Source: Corynebacterium freneyi
GTDB lineage: Bacteria > Actinomycetota > Actinomycetes > Mycobacteriales > Mycobacteriaceae
NCBI RefSeq assembly: GCF_030408835.1
Contig: NZ_CP047357.1
Coordinates: 186,001-250,000 of the forward strand
Reading direction: 5' to 3'
Length of the DNA: 64,000 nucleotides
In this document: positions 52,991-62,673 of the stretch, piece after piece
Layout: the number at the start of each line of letters is the position of its first letter
How positions within the stretch are numbered: the stretch's first letter is position 1
Program-made: the position numbers and the translations under genes
Notes under the pieces: generated by a model
The model's database searches: none
Seen by the model: the letters and a program-made list of their open reading frames with translations, nothing else
Told to the model about the DNA's origin: nothing

Positions 52991-55170
52991 CCCAGCGTCC
53001 TCCACAACCAGGAATGGATCAGCGCCTCCATGTGCGCGACCTGGGCGTTGTCGGCGGCGCCGGCGTGGCCGCCCTCGGTGTTCTCGTGGTAGTCGACGGG
53101 CTGTCCGGCCTCGCGCAGCAGCCACGCCAGGCTGCGGGCGTGGGCGGGATGGACGCGGTCGTCGCGAGTCGACGTGGTCACCAACGCCGGGGGATAGGGG
53201 CGGTCGTCGCGCCGGGCGATGCGCTGCACCGGCGACCACTCGCGGATCGCGGCGCCCTCGGTCCCGTCGTCGGGGTCCCCGTACTCGGCCATCCACGACG
53301 CGCCCGCCGACAGTCGGTGGTAGCGCAGCATGTCGGCCAGCGGCACCTGGCTGACCACCGCGCCGACCCGCTCCGGATACGACGTCAGGGCCACGGCCGA
53401 CAGCAGGCCGCCGTTGGATCCGCCCCGGATGGCCAGGGTGTCCGGCGTCGCGTAGCTGCGGGCGACGATGTCCTCCAGCACGGCGCGGTGATCTTCGTAG
53501 ACTTTCCCGCGGTTGAGCTTCACCGCCGACGAATGCCACTCCGGCCCGAACTCGCCGCCGCCGCGCAGGTTCGCCTCCACGGACAGTCCGCCGCGGGCGA
53601 GCCAGCCCATGCCGCGCGTCGCCGAGTAGCCCGGCACGAGCGACACCTCGAAACCGCCGTAGGCGTGGACGAGGGTGGGGCGCGGCCCGGCCGCCCCGCC
53701 CGCCGCGTCGTCGGCATCGCCCTCGAAGTCCGACCCGGCCGAGTCGCCGCCACCACGCCCCTCACGCCCGGGGTGCCCGTCGTCAAGCAGTCCGGTGATG
53801 CGGTACGGAATTTTCGTGCCGTCGGCGGACGTCGCCCAGTGCAGACGGGTGGACATGCCGGTGGCGTCGAAGAAGGAGGGGGCGCGCCGGGCGACCCGCG
53901 GGGGCTCGTCGGCGCCGGACCGCGTCAGCCATAGCGTCGCCGGCTCCAGCGTCGACGATCCCGCCAGCCACAGTTCATCGTCGCGCGTGGGCGAGGTGCC
54001 CACCACCGACACCGACGCCGACTCCGGCAGCCCCGGGATCGTCCCCTCGGCCCAGTCGCCGATGGACAAGGGGACCAGTCGAGTGGCCACGTCGTGGAGC
54101 AGCGTCAGCACCAGGTGGTTCTTCGTCCACGCCACCGACTGCAGCGACGTGTGCGCGTCGGGGGTGAACAAGGTGCGGCAGTCGCGGTTGCCGCCGAGCC
54201 ATTCGTCGACGACCGCGACGGCGAGGCCGCCGGCCGGGACGCCGTTGAAGTCGGTGCGGGGCATGAGCAGCAGGTATTCGCGATGCACGCTCACACGGCA
54301 ATCATCGGGAACCTCAATGATTTGCAGGCCCCCATCAGTTCGGATGAAGCGCCGGGACCGGTAGAAATCGATCGCCCGCTCCACGAACAACCGCTCGAAC
54401 CCCTCGGTCGCGTCGAACCACCCGCCGACGGCGACGTCGTCGTCATGCCCGGAAAAGATCAGCTCCGCCTCGTCCAACGCCGTGCCGCGCCGCCATGAAA
54501 ACACCTGCTTCGGATACCCCGACGCCGTCAGACTGTCCGGCCCCATGTCGGTGCCCACGAGAATTTCGTCGCGGCCGACCCACGACACGTCCGACTTCGC
54601 CTCCGGCAGCTCGAACGGCGACTCCGCCACGAACTCGAGGGTTTCCAGGTCGAACTCGCGGACCACCGACGCGTCGGCGCCGCCCCGCGACAGATGCACC
54701 AGGGCGCGGTCGTAGTCCGGGTACCGGCACTGCGCGCCCTTCCACACCCAGTTCTCGCTTTCCGACGACGCCAACGCATCGACGTCGATCAGAACCTCCC
54801 ACTCGGGCTCGCCGGACAGAAACGACTCCAACGACGTGCGCCGCCACAGCCCCCGCGGATGCTCGCCGTCGCGCCAGAAGTTGTACAGGTGCTCGCCGCG
54901 CCGGATGGGGTAGGGGATCCGGGCATCGGTGTCCAACGCGGCGAGAATGTCCCGCTCCAGCTCATCGCGGGACGAATCGCCGTCGAAAAGCGACTCCGTT
55001 TCCCCGGTGCGCGCCCGGGCCCACTCCAGCGCACGCTCGCCCTCGATGTCGTCGAGCCACTCGGGCACGCCGTCGGTCGGCAGGAAACGCGCGGCGAAGG
55101 CGCCGGCGCCGCCATCGGAGTCGGCGCCCGAGCCGTCGTCGGGGCTGGGGTCGGCAAAGGAAAACACCAT
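52987..55170 (-). CDS. Prolyl-oligopeptidase-family (S9) serine peptidase
   Basis: A 727-residue S9 peptidase. A beta-propeller region (about 40-440) is followed by a hydrolase domain with oxyanion and strand sequence HAYGGFEVSLVPGYSATRGM, nucleophile elbow IRGGSNGGLLSAVAL, acid TSTRDDRVHPAHA and histidine TEGGHAGAADN. It cleaves short peptides after proline or a related residue; no signal peptide is seen, so it is cytoplasmic. The ATG at 55170 is chosen because the ORF upstream overlaps the terminator of the mycolyltransferase. First gene of the operon reaching 48184. Confidence 0.93.
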   Translation of the reverse strand: MVFSFADPSPDDGSGADSDGGAGAFAARFLPTDGVPEWLDDIEGERALEWARARTGETESLFDGDSSRDELERDILAALDTDARIPYPIRRGEHLYNFWRDGEHPRGLWRRTSLESFLSGEPEWEVLIDVDALASSESENWVWKGAQCRYPDYDRALVHLSRGGADASVVREFDLETLEFVAESPFELPEAKSDVSWVGRDEILVGTDMGPDSLTASGYPKQVFSWRRGTALDEAELIFSGHDDDVAVGGWFDATEGFERLFVERAIDFYRSRRFIRTDGGLQIIEVPDDCRVSVHREYLLLMPRTDFNGVPAGGLAVAVVDEWLGGNRDCRTLFTPDAHTSLQSVAWTKNHLVLTLLHDVATRLVPLSIGDWAEGTIPGLPESASVSVVGTSPTRDDELWLAGSSTLEPATLWLTRSGADEPPRVARRAPSFFDATGMSTRLHWATSADGTKIPYRITGLLDDGHPGREGRGGGDSAGSDFEGDADDAAGGAAGPRPTLVHAYGGFEVSLVPGYSATRGMGWLARGGLSVEANLRGGGEFGPEWHSSAVKLNRGKVYEDHRAVLEDIVARSYATPDTLAIRGGSNGGLLSAVALTSYPERVGAVVSQVPLADMLRYHRLSAGASWMAEYGDPDDGTEGAAIREWSPVQRIARRDDRPYPPALVTTSTRDDRVHPAHARSLAWLLREAGQPVDYHENTEGGHAGAADNAQVAHMEALIHSWLWRTLG

Positions 55171-55217
55171 GACCCGAATGTAGGTCATCCGCCCGCAGCC
55201 ACCGGAGGAACCGAACG

Positions 55218-55248
55218 AAAAAATGCCCCGGCGGATGTCCACCGGGGC
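55218..55248 (-). terminator. Mycolyltransferase terminator
   Basis: On the minus strand, GCCCCGGTGG pairs with CCGCCGGGGC (55225-55248 on the plus strand) and is followed by a run of six T (55218-55223). It lies 50 bases beyond the mycolyltransferase stop. Confidence 0.8.
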
Positions 55249-55300
55249 CCGAAGCGCACGGTCGCGCGCGACGACCACCTGGTCGCCGCCTCATCGCCGC

Positions 55301-56413
55301 CTAGTTGTACAGCACCTTGGAGAACAGGACATCCCAGGAGTCGTGCAGGTCATCCTGCCAGTAGCCCCACGAGTGGGTGCCGGCGTTGCCCAGATCCCAG
55401 TGCGCCTCGATGCCCAGCGAATCCAGCTTCGCCTTGAACACGTTGGTGCAGAAGTTCGTGCCGCCCTCGATGGCCGACCCCGTGGTGCGCTGCGCGATCA
55501 GCTGCATCTCGTCGTCGACGTTCGGGTGCGCGGTGGTGTCCCACTCGCCCCACAGGCCGGTGCCGTTGGAAATGTACATCTGCTGGCCGACCAGCTTCTC
55601 GGCGTTGACCAGCGGATCGTTGTACGTCCAGACGTCGCCCGGACGCGGGCCCCACATCTGCTCGCCGGTCAGTCCCTTGCGGTCGAGGACCAGCTGGATC
55701 GCCTGCGCGCCGATTTCGTCGGAGGTCTGGGCGCAACCCGAGAAGGAACCGATGCCGTCGTACAGGTCGGGGCTGTGCTGCGCGAAGTTGAGCACCGACG
55801 TCGCCGACATCGACATGCCGATGATGCCGCGCTTGCCGTTGCCGCCGATCTGCGCCTCCAGGGCCTCCGGCAGCTCCTTGGTCAGGAAGGTCTCCCAGGT
55901 CTGCTTGCCCACCGGGGTGTGTTCGTCCACCCAGTCGGTGTAGTAGGAGAACTCGCCGGACTGGACGATGACGACGTTGACGTCCTTGTCGGAGAAGAAA
56001 TCGATGATGTCGGTCTGGTACAGCCAGGACGCCTTGCCCTCGCCGCCGTCGGCACCGTTGAGGACGTACAGCGTCGGGCGCGGCGCGTAGATCGCGTCGC
56101 CCTCCAGGCCCTTCGGGTGGATCCACACCAGCGGCACCGCACGGTCCATGGACACCGAACCCGCCCAGACTTCCTTGACGTTGTCGTGGCCGCGGATCAG
56201 GTCGCGCCAGTGCGGGTTGGCCTTCTCCAGCTCGCCGATGGCGACCGGGGCCGGGGTGACGCCCGCAGCGTCGGCGATCGGGGTGGCCACCGGGTTCGCG
56301 GCCGGCTGCTCGGCCGCCGGCTGGGCCAGGGACGCCGGGGCCATGGCGACGGGCGCCAGGGCGACCATCGCGGCGGCGGTCGCCGACATGAGGCGGGTGC
56401 GGGTCTTCTTCAT
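55301..56413 (-). CDS. Secreted mycolyltransferase (antigen 85/Cmt family)
   Basis: A 370-residue exported esterase-fold protein that transfers mycolic acids to trehalose, arabinogalactan or small proteins at the outer surface. A signal peptide (MKKTRTRLMSATAAAMVALA to about residue 30, ASLAQ) precedes the fold. PTLYVLNGADGG and VVIVQSGEFSYYTDW are family markers; the nucleophile is in IGMSMSATSVLNFA and the histidine in GTHSWGYWQDD. The ATG at 56413 has GGAG 7 bases upstream; ATG 56425 is a less well placed alternative. It diverges from the 36-residue PorA-like gene, whose product could be a substrate. Confidence 0.93.
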   Translation of the reverse strand: MKKTRTRLMSATAAAMVALAPVAMAPASLAQPAAEQPAANPVATPIADAAGVTPAPVAIGELEKANPHWRDLIRGHDNVKEVWAGSVSMDRAVPLVWIHPKGLEGDAIYAPRPTLYVLNGADGGEGKASWLYQTDIIDFFSDKDVNVVIVQSGEFSYYTDWVDEHTPVGKQTWETFLTKELPEALEAQIGGNGKRGIIGMSMSATSVLNFAQHSPDLYDGIGSFSGCAQTSDEIGAQAIQLVLDRKGLTGEQMWGPRPGDVWTYNDPLVNAEKLVGQQMYISNGTGLWGEWDTTAHPNVDDEMQLIAQRTTGSAIEGGTNFCTNVFKAKLDSLGIEAHWDLGNAGTHSWGYWQDDLHDSWDVLFSKVLYN

Positions 56414-56782
56414 CGTGAGCTCCATGAGGCCGGGCGGCCTGATCGAATGCCGTGCGAAAGCTGCGCGCCGAATCGGCGGCGGCTTAGGCGAGGCTGTGGT
56501 GCGTAAATCACATGGCAGGTTACCCCAGGGCGGGTCGATGCGAAACCCGGCGAGCGCAGGTGGATCGGCCTTTTCCCACACGTGGCGGGGGTCACATGAT
56601 TTGGAATCCCGGTTGTGAACTGGTGTTACGCGTGTGAAAATTGCGACTAGAGTGATTTGGGGTTGGTGGTGAAGAGGTTCGCCGGGGGCACCCGCCCTCC
56701 CGGCAATCACCCCGGTTCCGCCCCGTCTTCGCGACACAACCCGCCGAATCCCCGTACAACATCCCTCCCGAAAAGGACCGTC
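56414..56782. other. Divergent control region, mycolyltransferase / PorA-like gene
   Basis: This 369-bp gap holds AT-rich stretches at 56500-56520 and 56580-56660. TTACGC-N16-TAGAGT (about 56625-56652) is the best candidate promoter for the PorA-like gene. Several TGTGA and TCACA half-sites occur (near 56510, 56610 and 56632), but none makes a well-spaced GlxR site. Confidence 0.45.
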
Positions 56783-56893
56783 ATGCTGCCCCACGAATCC
56801 TTCCTCATCGACCTGTTCGAGACCCTCGGCATCAACGTGAACGGTGGGTCGTCGTCGATCGCCGACATCCTCATCGCCCTCGGCATCTTCTAG
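56783..56893 (+). CDS. 36-residue PorA-like small cell-envelope peptide (candidate)
   Basis: A small gene with AAAAGGA 6 bases before its ATG. The product begins [20 protein letters not shown] and ends [13 protein letters not shown]. It has no signal peptide, is amphipathic and mildly acidic, and carries a three-serine cluster in the middle. The pattern [LV]-[FY]-E-x-L-G ... S-x-S/G-[IL]-x(3)-[LV]-x(2)-L-G resembles PorA of C. glutamicum as I recall it, a 45-residue pore-forming peptide of the mycomembrane that is O-mycoloylated on serine. A divergent mycolyltransferase gene adds to the case. It could also be a leader peptide for lpd. The gene is too short for standard gene finders. Confidence 0.6.
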   Translation: MLPHESFLIDLFETLGINVNGGSSSIADILIALGIF

Positions 56894-57059
56894 ATCCCGT
56901 TCGCCTGGGTCCGTCGCCGCCTCGGCATCCGTCAGGTTCCGTTCGGCGTCCCCGGGATCTCCCAGACCCCACTCGCCAGGATCCCGTTCGACGCCCGATC
57001 CGCCCCCGCGCGCTTCCACCGGGATGACTGTCGCCACGACCGCGCGTACCCTTGTCTTC

Positions 57060-58475
57060 GTGGCTGAACATTATGATCTCGTTGTCCTCGGCGCCGGTCC
57101 CGGCGGATACGTCGCCGCCATCCGCGCCTCCCAGCTCGGCTTGAAGGTCGCCGTCGTCGAAAAGCAGTACTGGGGCGGTGTCTGCCTCAACGTGGGCTGC
57201 ATCCCCTCCAAGTCGCTGTTGAAGAACGCCGAGGTGGCGCACATCTTCAACCACCAGGCCAAGACCTTCGGCATCTCCGGCGACGTCTCCTTCGACTTCG
57301 GCGCTGCGCACGACCGCTCCCGCAAGGTGTCCGCGGGCATCGTCAAGGGCGTCCACTACCTGATGAAGAAGAACAAGATCGACGAGGTCGACGGCTGGGG
57401 CGAATTCAAGGACGCCAACACCATCGTCGTCACCGACGGCAAGGACGAGGGCACCGAGCTCACGTTCGACAATGCCATCATCGCGACCGGCTCCGTCGTC
57501 CGCTCCCTGCCGGGCGTCGAACTCGGCGGCAACATCGTCTCCTACGAGGAGCAGATCCTCTCCGCCGACCTGCCCGACTCGATGGTCATCGTCGGCGCCG
57601 GCGCCATCGGCATGGAGTTCGCCTACGTCCTGGCCAACTACGGCGTCGACGTCACCATCGTCGAGTTCATGGACCGCGTCCTGCCGAACGAGGACGAAGA
57701 CGTCTCCAAGGTCATCGCCAAGGAATACAAGAAGCTCGGCGTCAAGCTCATGACCGGCCACAAGACCACCTCGATCGTCGACAACGGCGACTCCGTCGAG
57801 GTCAAGGTCGAGGCCAAGGACGGCGGCGACGAGCAGACCCTGACCGTCGACCGCGTCCTGGTCTCCATCGGTTTCGCGCCGCGCACCGAGGGCATCGGCC
57901 TGGACAAGGCGGGCGTCGAGCTCGGCGAGCGCGGCGAGATCACCATCGACGACTACATGCGCACCAGCGTCGACCACATCTACGCCATCGGCGACGTCAC
58001 CATGAAGCTGCAGCTGGCGCACGTGGCGGAGACCATGGGCGTCATCGCCGCCGAGCACATGGCCGGCCATGAGACGGACGTCATCGAGGACTACCTCAAC
58101 ATGCCGCGCGCGACGTTCTGCAACCCGCAGGTCGCCTCCTTCGGCAAGACCGAGGCGCAGGCGAAGAAGTGGGCGGAGGAGAACGACCGCGAGATCACCG
58201 TCTCCACCTTCCCGTTCTCCGCCAACGGCAAGGCGCAGGGCCTGGCGGAGGCCACCGGCTTCGTCAAGCTCGTCGCCGACGCCGAGTACGGCGAGCTGCT
58301 GGGCGGCCACATGGTCGGCGCCAACGTCTCCGAGCTCATGCCGGAGCTGGTGCTGGCCCAGAAGTACGAGCTGACCTCCGAGGAGATCGGCCGCGCCACC
58401 CACATCCACCCGACCATGTCCGAGGCGATGAAGGAAGCCGCCGAGGGGCTGATGGGCAAGATGATCAACCTCTAG
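57060..58475 (+). CDS. lpd: Dihydrolipoamide dehydrogenase
   Basis: The E3 subunit of pyruvate and 2-oxoglutarate dehydrogenase complexes, 471 residues. FAD binding is in [20 protein letters not shown], the redox disulfide in [17 protein letters not shown] binding in [20 protein letters not shown], the second FAD motif in [16 protein letters not shown], and the catalytic His-Glu pair in [13 protein letters not shown]. It matches C. glutamicum Lpd closely as I recall it. The GTG at 57060 gives [11 protein letters not shown], which aligns with the known N-terminus MTEHYDVVVLG. Hairpins after the stop are noted separately. The downstream, opposing gene is ramB. Confidence 0.97.
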   Translation: MAEHYDLVVLGAGPGGYVAAIRASQLGLKVAVVEKQYWGGVCLNVGCIPSKSLLKNAEVAHIFNHQAKTFGISGDVSFDFGAAHDRSRKVSAGIVKGVHYLMKKNKIDEVDGWGEFKDANTIVVTDGKDEGTELTFDNAIIATGSVVRSLPGVELGGNIVSYEEQILSADLPDSMVIVGAGAIGMEFAYVLANYGVDVTIVEFMDRVLPNEDEDVSKVIAKEYKKLGVKLMTGHKTTSIVDNGDSVEVKVEAKDGGDEQTLTVDRVLVSIGFAPRTEGIGLDKAGVELGERGEITIDDYMRTSVDHIYAIGDVTMKLQLAHVAETMGVIAAEHMAGHETDVIEDYLNMPRATFCNPQVASFGKTEAQAKKWAEENDREITVSTFPFSANGKAQGLAEATGFVKLVADAEYGELLGGHMVGANVSELMPELVLAQKYELTSEEIGRATHIHPTMSEAMKEAAEGLMGKMINL

Positions 58476-58589
58476 TCCGGATCTTTTCCGGCGTCGGCGC
58501 CGGGTCGCGGGTGTTCCCCGTGGCCCGGCGCTCGGCTTTTCGACGGTCGTGTCCCGCCGAACCGGCGCGTCCCGCTGACCACCCCTCCG

Positions 58590-58725
58590 CCAAACCACGG
58601 GGTCCAAACTGCGGGGTCGGTCATTTTTCGGCGCTAAACCACGGGGGCGATACGGACCCCGTGTTTTAGACCCCGTGGTTTGGGTGAAGTGGTTTGGGTG
58701 AAGTGGTTCGGACCCCGTGGTTTGG
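58590..58725. repeat. Cluster of 13-mer inverted copies and a 14-bp tandem repeat after lpd
   Basis: AAACCACGGGGTC or a close variant occurs five times: forward at 58592-58604 and near 58636, reverse near 58655, at 58669-58681 and at 58711-58723. Two of them make a hairpin (58634-58646 with 58657-58669) that may be the lpd terminator. GTGGTTTGGGTGAA is repeated in tandem at 58675-58688 and 58689-58702. Confidence 0.75.
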
Positions 58726-58739
58726 GTGCGCGACGGGCC

Positions 58740-58840
58740 GACGGTCAGTAGGCGCGCGGCGGTCCGACGGTCAGTAGGCGCGCGGCGGTCCGACGGTCAG
58801 TAGGGCGCGCGACCGGCCGGCCGTCAGTAGGGCGCGACCG
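58740..58840. repeat. 26-bp tandem repeat at the 3' end of ramB
   Basis: Two exact 26-base units (58740-58765 and 58766-58791) starting GACGGTCAGTAGGCGCGCGG are followed by a partial third (from 58792) and a diverged copy overlapping the ramB stop codon (about 58820-58840). Read on the minus strand each unit contains CTACTGAC, the same sequence as the final codons and stop of ramB (TAC TGA). Confidence 0.8.
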
Positions 58841-60245
58841 AAGATCGGTGCGCGTTGACGTCGATCGCACGGTGAATCGGCGGGAACGCACGCTGTGGGC
58901 AATCGTCGCGGCTGCACACGCGACAACCCGCCCCAATCGGCGTCGCCGCCTTCTCGTCGTTGATGTCCAGGCCCTCCGAATAGACGGTGCGGTGAGCGTG
59001 CCGGGCCTCGCAGCCCAAACCGATCGCGAACGTCTTGCCCGGCTGGTTGTACCGGGCGGTGTGATGCTCCACGGTGCGCGAAATCCACAGGTAAGAGCGT
59101 CCATCCGGCATCACCGCCACCTGCCGCATGATCTTGCCCGGGTACGAGAACGTCTCATAGACGTTCCACAGCGGGCACGTGCCACCCGAATTGGTGAAGT
59201 GGAACCCCGTCGCCGACTGCCGCTTCGACATGTTGCCGGCGCGGTCCACCCGCACGAACGTGAACGGGATGCCCCGCAGGCTCGGTCGCTGCATCGTGGA
59301 CAGGCGGTGACAGATGGTCTCGTAGCCGACGCCCGCGTGTCGAGCAAGAAACTCGATGTCGTACCGGTTCGCTTCGGCCAGCGCATGGAACTTCTCGTAC
59401 GGCAGGATCAACGCCCCCGCGTAATACGTGGCCACGCCGCGCAACGCCAACGCCCGCGAATCGCTGGACGTGAAGTGCCCCTCGGAGACCTCCTCCCGGA
59501 TCAGATCGCCGCACTCGAAGTAACCGAGTTCCGTGGCCATGCGGAACGCCCGCTGACCGGCGGACAGCCCGCGGGCCAAATCCAGCTCGCCGGTGTCTGG
59601 GTCGAAATGGTGCTGGGTGTTGCCCATGTCGGAGCGAGTGCGGATTTTCACCCCGTGCTCGTCCCGCAGCCGACGGGCGAGAATCTCCTCGACGTCCCTG
59701 TCGTCGTCGGTCGTGCCCAACTCCCTGGCCAGGCTCTCCGCAGCCAAATCAACCGAGTCGATGTAGTTCTGCCGCGAGTAGAAGTAGTCGCGCACTTCCT
59801 CGTGAGGCATGGTCAACGCCCGCGACGCCGCCCCGGGCGAATCCCCGTGGAAATTCCGGTCGTCCGTGGCCAGCGACAACTTGTCCGTGACGTTGCGGTA
59901 CCGACGGTGCACATGCACCATCGCGCGGGCGATCTCCGGGTGATTGCGCACCATGTCGGAAATCTCCTGCAGATCCACGGGGGCGGGGCAGACTTCCTTG
60001 TCCAGAACCACGTCCTGGACCTCCGCGAGCAATCGGGAATCGTCGTCGCGGGAAAAGAACGTCGCATCGACGCCGAAGGTCTCGGTGATCTTCAACAACA
60101 CCGGCACGGTCAACGGACGGACGTCGTGCTCGATCTGGTTCACGTAGCTGGCGGACAACCCCAGCGCCTGTGCCAGCGCCGCCTGACTCATGTCCCTCTC
60201 CCGACGCAGCTGCCGGAGCCGGGAACCCACATACGTCTTGGCCAT
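58824..60245 (-). CDS. ramB: Transcriptional regulator of acetate metabolism RamB
   Basis: RamB represses glyoxylate and acetate genes (aceA, aceB, pta-ack) in C. glutamicum. The 473 residues contain an N-terminal XRE helix-turn-helix ([20 protein letters not shown]), an IrrE/DUF955-like sensor region ([20 protein letters not shown]) and a C-terminal ScfRs/DUF2083-type domain with cysteine pairs ([12 protein letters not shown]). The ATG at 60245 gives [20 protein letters not shown], the family N-terminus. Its targets aceA and aceB are next to it here, an arrangement also found for Rv0465c and icl1. A RamB-like site occurs in the aceA-aceB gap. Confidence 0.97.
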   Translation of the reverse strand: MAKTYVGSRLRQLRRERDMSQAALAQALGLSASYVNQIEHDVRPLTVPVLLKITETFGVDATFFSRDDDSRLLAEVQDVVLDKEVCPAPVDLQEISDMVRNHPEIARAMVHVHRRYRNVTDKLSLATDDRNFHGDSPGAASRALTMPHEEVRDYFYSRQNYIDSVDLAAESLARELGTTDDDRDVEEILARRLRDEHGVKIRTRSDMGNTQHHFDPDTGELDLARGLSAGQRAFRMATELGYFECGDLIREEVSEGHFTSSDSRALALRGVATYYAGALILPYEKFHALAEANRYDIEFLARHAGVGYETICHRLSTMQRPSLRGIPFTFVRVDRAGNMSKRQSATGFHFTNSGGTCPLWNVYETFSYPGKIMRQVAVMPDGRSYLWISRTVEHHTARYNQPGKTFAIGLGCEARHAHRTVYSEGLDINDEKAATPIGAGCRVCSRDDCPQRAFPPIHRAIDVNAHRSSVAPY

Positions 60246-60411
60246 GAATCAAGGTTAGCAGCGCTGGCAAAATCGGAACCTCAATCGGTTAACTCTGCCA
60301 AGTAATGTTCTGGGCAGGCGGACAGTGCGCCGTCTGGCTCGAAGTGCTTCGGCCTTGGGCGGGATTCGCCGGGCGTGCGGCCGGCCCGCCGCCATCGTTC
60401 CAAGTCGCCTA

Positions 60412-60447
60412 AACACGGAAAAACCGCCCAGGAAAACCTGGGCGGTT
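60412..60447 (-). terminator. aceA terminator
   Basis: AACCGCCCAGG pairs with CCTGGGCGGTT (60422-60432 with 60437-60447). On the minus strand the stem is followed by TTTTTCCGTGTTT. It lies about 90 bases after the aceA stop. The rest of the ramB-aceA gap contains one copy of the dispersed 11-mer (60512-60522). Confidence 0.85.
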
Positions 60448-60539
60448 GTTCACGATGGCCACGCGGCGACCCGATCAGGGCCGCCACGCCGTTCCAAGCG
60501 TTTCAGTGGCCCGTCGTCAAGCAACGGGAACCGAAAGGC

Positions 60540-61835
60540 TTACTTGAACTGGCCCTCCTCGGTGGAGCCCTTCAGGGCGGTGGTGGAGGAGTTCGGGTCG
60601 ACGGTGGTGGCGATGCGGTCGAAGTAGCCGGCGCCGACCTCGCGCTGGTGCTTGACGGCGGTGAAGCCACGCTCCTCGGCGGCCTTGAACTCGCGGTTCT
60701 GCAGGTCGACGAAGGCGGTCATCTGCTCGCGGGCGTAGCCGTACGCCAGGTCGAACATGCCGTAGTTCAGGGCGTGGAAGCCGGCCAGGGTGATGAACTG
60801 GAACTTGAAGCCCATCTTGCCCAGCTCGTTCTGGAACTTGGCGATCTCGTCGGCCTCGAGGTGCGCCGACCAGTTGAAGGACGGGGAGCAGTTGTAGGCC
60901 AGGAGCTGGTCCGGGTACTCGGCCTTGACGGCCTCGGCGAACTGCTTGGCCAGCTCGAGGTCCGGGGTGCCGGTCTCCATCCAGATCATGTCGGCGTACG
61001 GAGCGTAGGACTTGGCGCGCGCGATGCAGGGCTCGATGCCGTTCTTGACGCGGTAGTAGCCCTCGGCGGTGCGGTCGCCCTCGATGAACTTCTGGTCGCG
61101 CTCGTCGACGTCGGAGGTGATCAGGGTGGCCGCCTCGGCGTCGGTGCGCGCGATGATGACGGTCGGGGTGTTGGCGACGTCGGCCGCGAGGCGAGCCGAG
61201 GTCAGGGTGCGGATGTGCTGCTGGGTCGGGATCAGCACCTTGCCGCCGAGGTGGCCGCACTTCTTCTCGGAGGCCAGCTGGTCCTCCCAGTGGGTGCCGG
61301 CGGCGCCGGCCTGGATCATGGCCTTCTGCAGCTCGTAGACGTTCAGCGCGCCACCGAAGCCGGCCTCGCCGTCGGCGACGATCGGCAGCAGCCAGTTGTC
61401 GACCGAGGTGTCGCCCTCGATGCGGGCGATCTCGTCGGCGCGCAGCAGGGCGTTGTTGATGCGGCGGACGACGGCCGGCACGGAGTTGGCCGGGTACAGC
61501 GACTGGTCCGGGTAGGTGTGGCCGGCGAGGTTGGCGTCACCGGCGACCTGCCAACCGGAAAGGTAGACGGCCTTCAGGCCGGCGCGGGCCTGCTGCACGG
61601 CCATGTTGCCGGTCAGGGCGCCCAGGGCGTTGATGTAGGAGTCGTCGTCGACGTTGACGCCCTCCCAGAGGATCTCGGCACCACGGCGAGCGAGGGTGTT
61701 CTCCTCGACGACGGTGCCCTGGAGCTCCGCCACCTGCTCGGCGGTGTACTCGCGCTTGATGCCCTTCCAGCGGGGGTTCTCGTCCCAATCCTTCTGGATT
61801 TCCTGGGCGGTACGGGCCTTGCCGACGTTCGACAT
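60540..61835 (-). CDS. aceA: Isocitrate lyase
   Basis: First enzyme of the glyoxylate shunt: splits isocitrate to succinate and glyoxylate, for growth on acetate or fatty acids. The 431-residue protein contains the catalytic loop [19 protein letters not shown], the metal site [11 protein letters not shown], and [20 protein letters not shown]. The sequence is near-identical in kind to C. glutamicum AceA. AAGGAAG lies 10 bases before the ATG. It diverges from aceB across a shared control region and is expected to be controlled by RamA, RamB and GlxR. Confidence 0.98.
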   Translation of the reverse strand: MSNVGKARTAQEIQKDWDENPRWKGIKREYTAEQVAELQGTVVEENTLARRGAEILWEGVNVDDDSYINALGALTGNMAVQQARAGLKAVYLSGWQVAGDANLAGHTYPDQSLYPANSVPAVVRRINNALLRADEIARIEGDTSVDNWLLPIVADGEAGFGGALNVYELQKAMIQAGAAGTHWEDQLASEKKCGHLGGKVLIPTQQHIRTLTSARLAADVANTPTVIIARTDAEAATLITSDVDERDQKFIEGDRTAEGYYRVKNGIEPCIARAKSYAPYADMIWMETGTPDLELAKQFAEAVKAEYPDQLLAYNCSPSFNWSAHLEADEIAKFQNELGKMGFKFQFITLAGFHALNYGMFDLAYGYAREQMTAFVDLQNREFKAAEERGFTAVKHQREVGAGYFDRIATTVDPNSSTTALKGSTEEGQFK

Positions 61836-62101
61836 ATCCGGGTCACTTCCTTAAGTAACGTCTGGGATCCGGAACCGTCCGCGACGCTCGATGCAGGGCG
61901 AGGCTTTCGGCATCCGGGATTGCGAGTGCACGACGGAAACGGTCGTCTCCCGGTGGAGTGCGCGATCGGGCGGAGAAAACACCCAATGTGCGGCCTGGAC
62001 GACTGCCCGCTTTCGCGTGCCTTGATACCCATCATGGGGTAATTCGCCCGTTCCGTCAAGGAAAGGGGGTTGCGAATTTCAGTGGGTTTTTCCGGCGAAC
62101 C

Positions 62102-62118
62102 TGCAAATGTTGCAAAGC
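62102..62118. promoter_or_regulatory. Candidate RamB site
   Basis: TGCAAATGTTGCAAAGC resembles the RamB motif with its TTTGCAAA-type core: AATGTTGCAAAG carries the TTGCAAA half intact. It stands between aceA and aceB, the known RamB targets. Confidence 0.45.
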
Positions 62119-62124
62119 GCGGGA

Positions 62125-62140
62125 TGTGGCGCCCGTCACC
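62125..62140. promoter_or_regulatory. Candidate GlxR site
   Basis: TGTGG-CGCCCG-TCACC matches the GlxR consensus TGTGA-N6-TCACA at 8 of 10 positions and is fully palindromic in its own right at four of five pairs. It is 7 bases from the RamB-like site. GlxR is known to bind the aceA-aceB gap in C. glutamicum. Confidence 0.45.
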
Positions 62141-62673
62141 GACTTAACCGCAGGTAGGTGCCCATGGGAGTGTGACGAACCACGTCGGGCATGGCAAAGG
62201 GGTGAAGGTCACCCCCCGCTTTGGGGTGGCGGGCCCTCGGGTGCCGCCATGGCCCGCCTTCTTCGCGGTGCTTCCCGTCATGCAACGGGGAACGGCGTTC
62301 GGGGGTGATCCGGTCGCGGAAAAGACCCCATGGTCAGGGCCCATTCCCGAAACCCGAACGGGTGGATCGTCGATTCGATCGCCATCACCGGCCCCCGACC
62401 CCTCGTGGTCTCCGCGTATGCGTGAATCCGCGTGGCGCTTCGGCCATCCGACCGCATACAACGGTGCCGCGCGAGACGCGCATCACATATGGTTGTTGCA
62501 TCGCCAGCGGAAGGCGGACCGACGCAGCGGCTCAAGCCGACCAGGCGCCCGAAAGGCGACCACGTCGGCCCGTCGTCAAGCGAGACCCCGTCATCCCGAC
62601 GGCCACACTTTCGCGACGCGCCCGCACAGGGCGTGCGGCGAGCGTGACAACGAACCCTGAATTTAGGAGAGCA

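Larger units (their letters stand above)
61836..62673. promoter_or_regulatory. aceA-aceB shared control region
   Basis: The 838-bp divergent region must hold both promoters and operators for the glyoxylate genes. Beyond the RamB- and GlxR-like sites listed separately, TATGGT (62488-62493) is a possible aceB -10. AGGAG (62666-62670) is the aceB ribosome binding site. G-rich runs such as TGGGGT (62034-62039) resemble RamA half-sites but are too short to rely on. I see no gene here. Confidence 0.7.
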
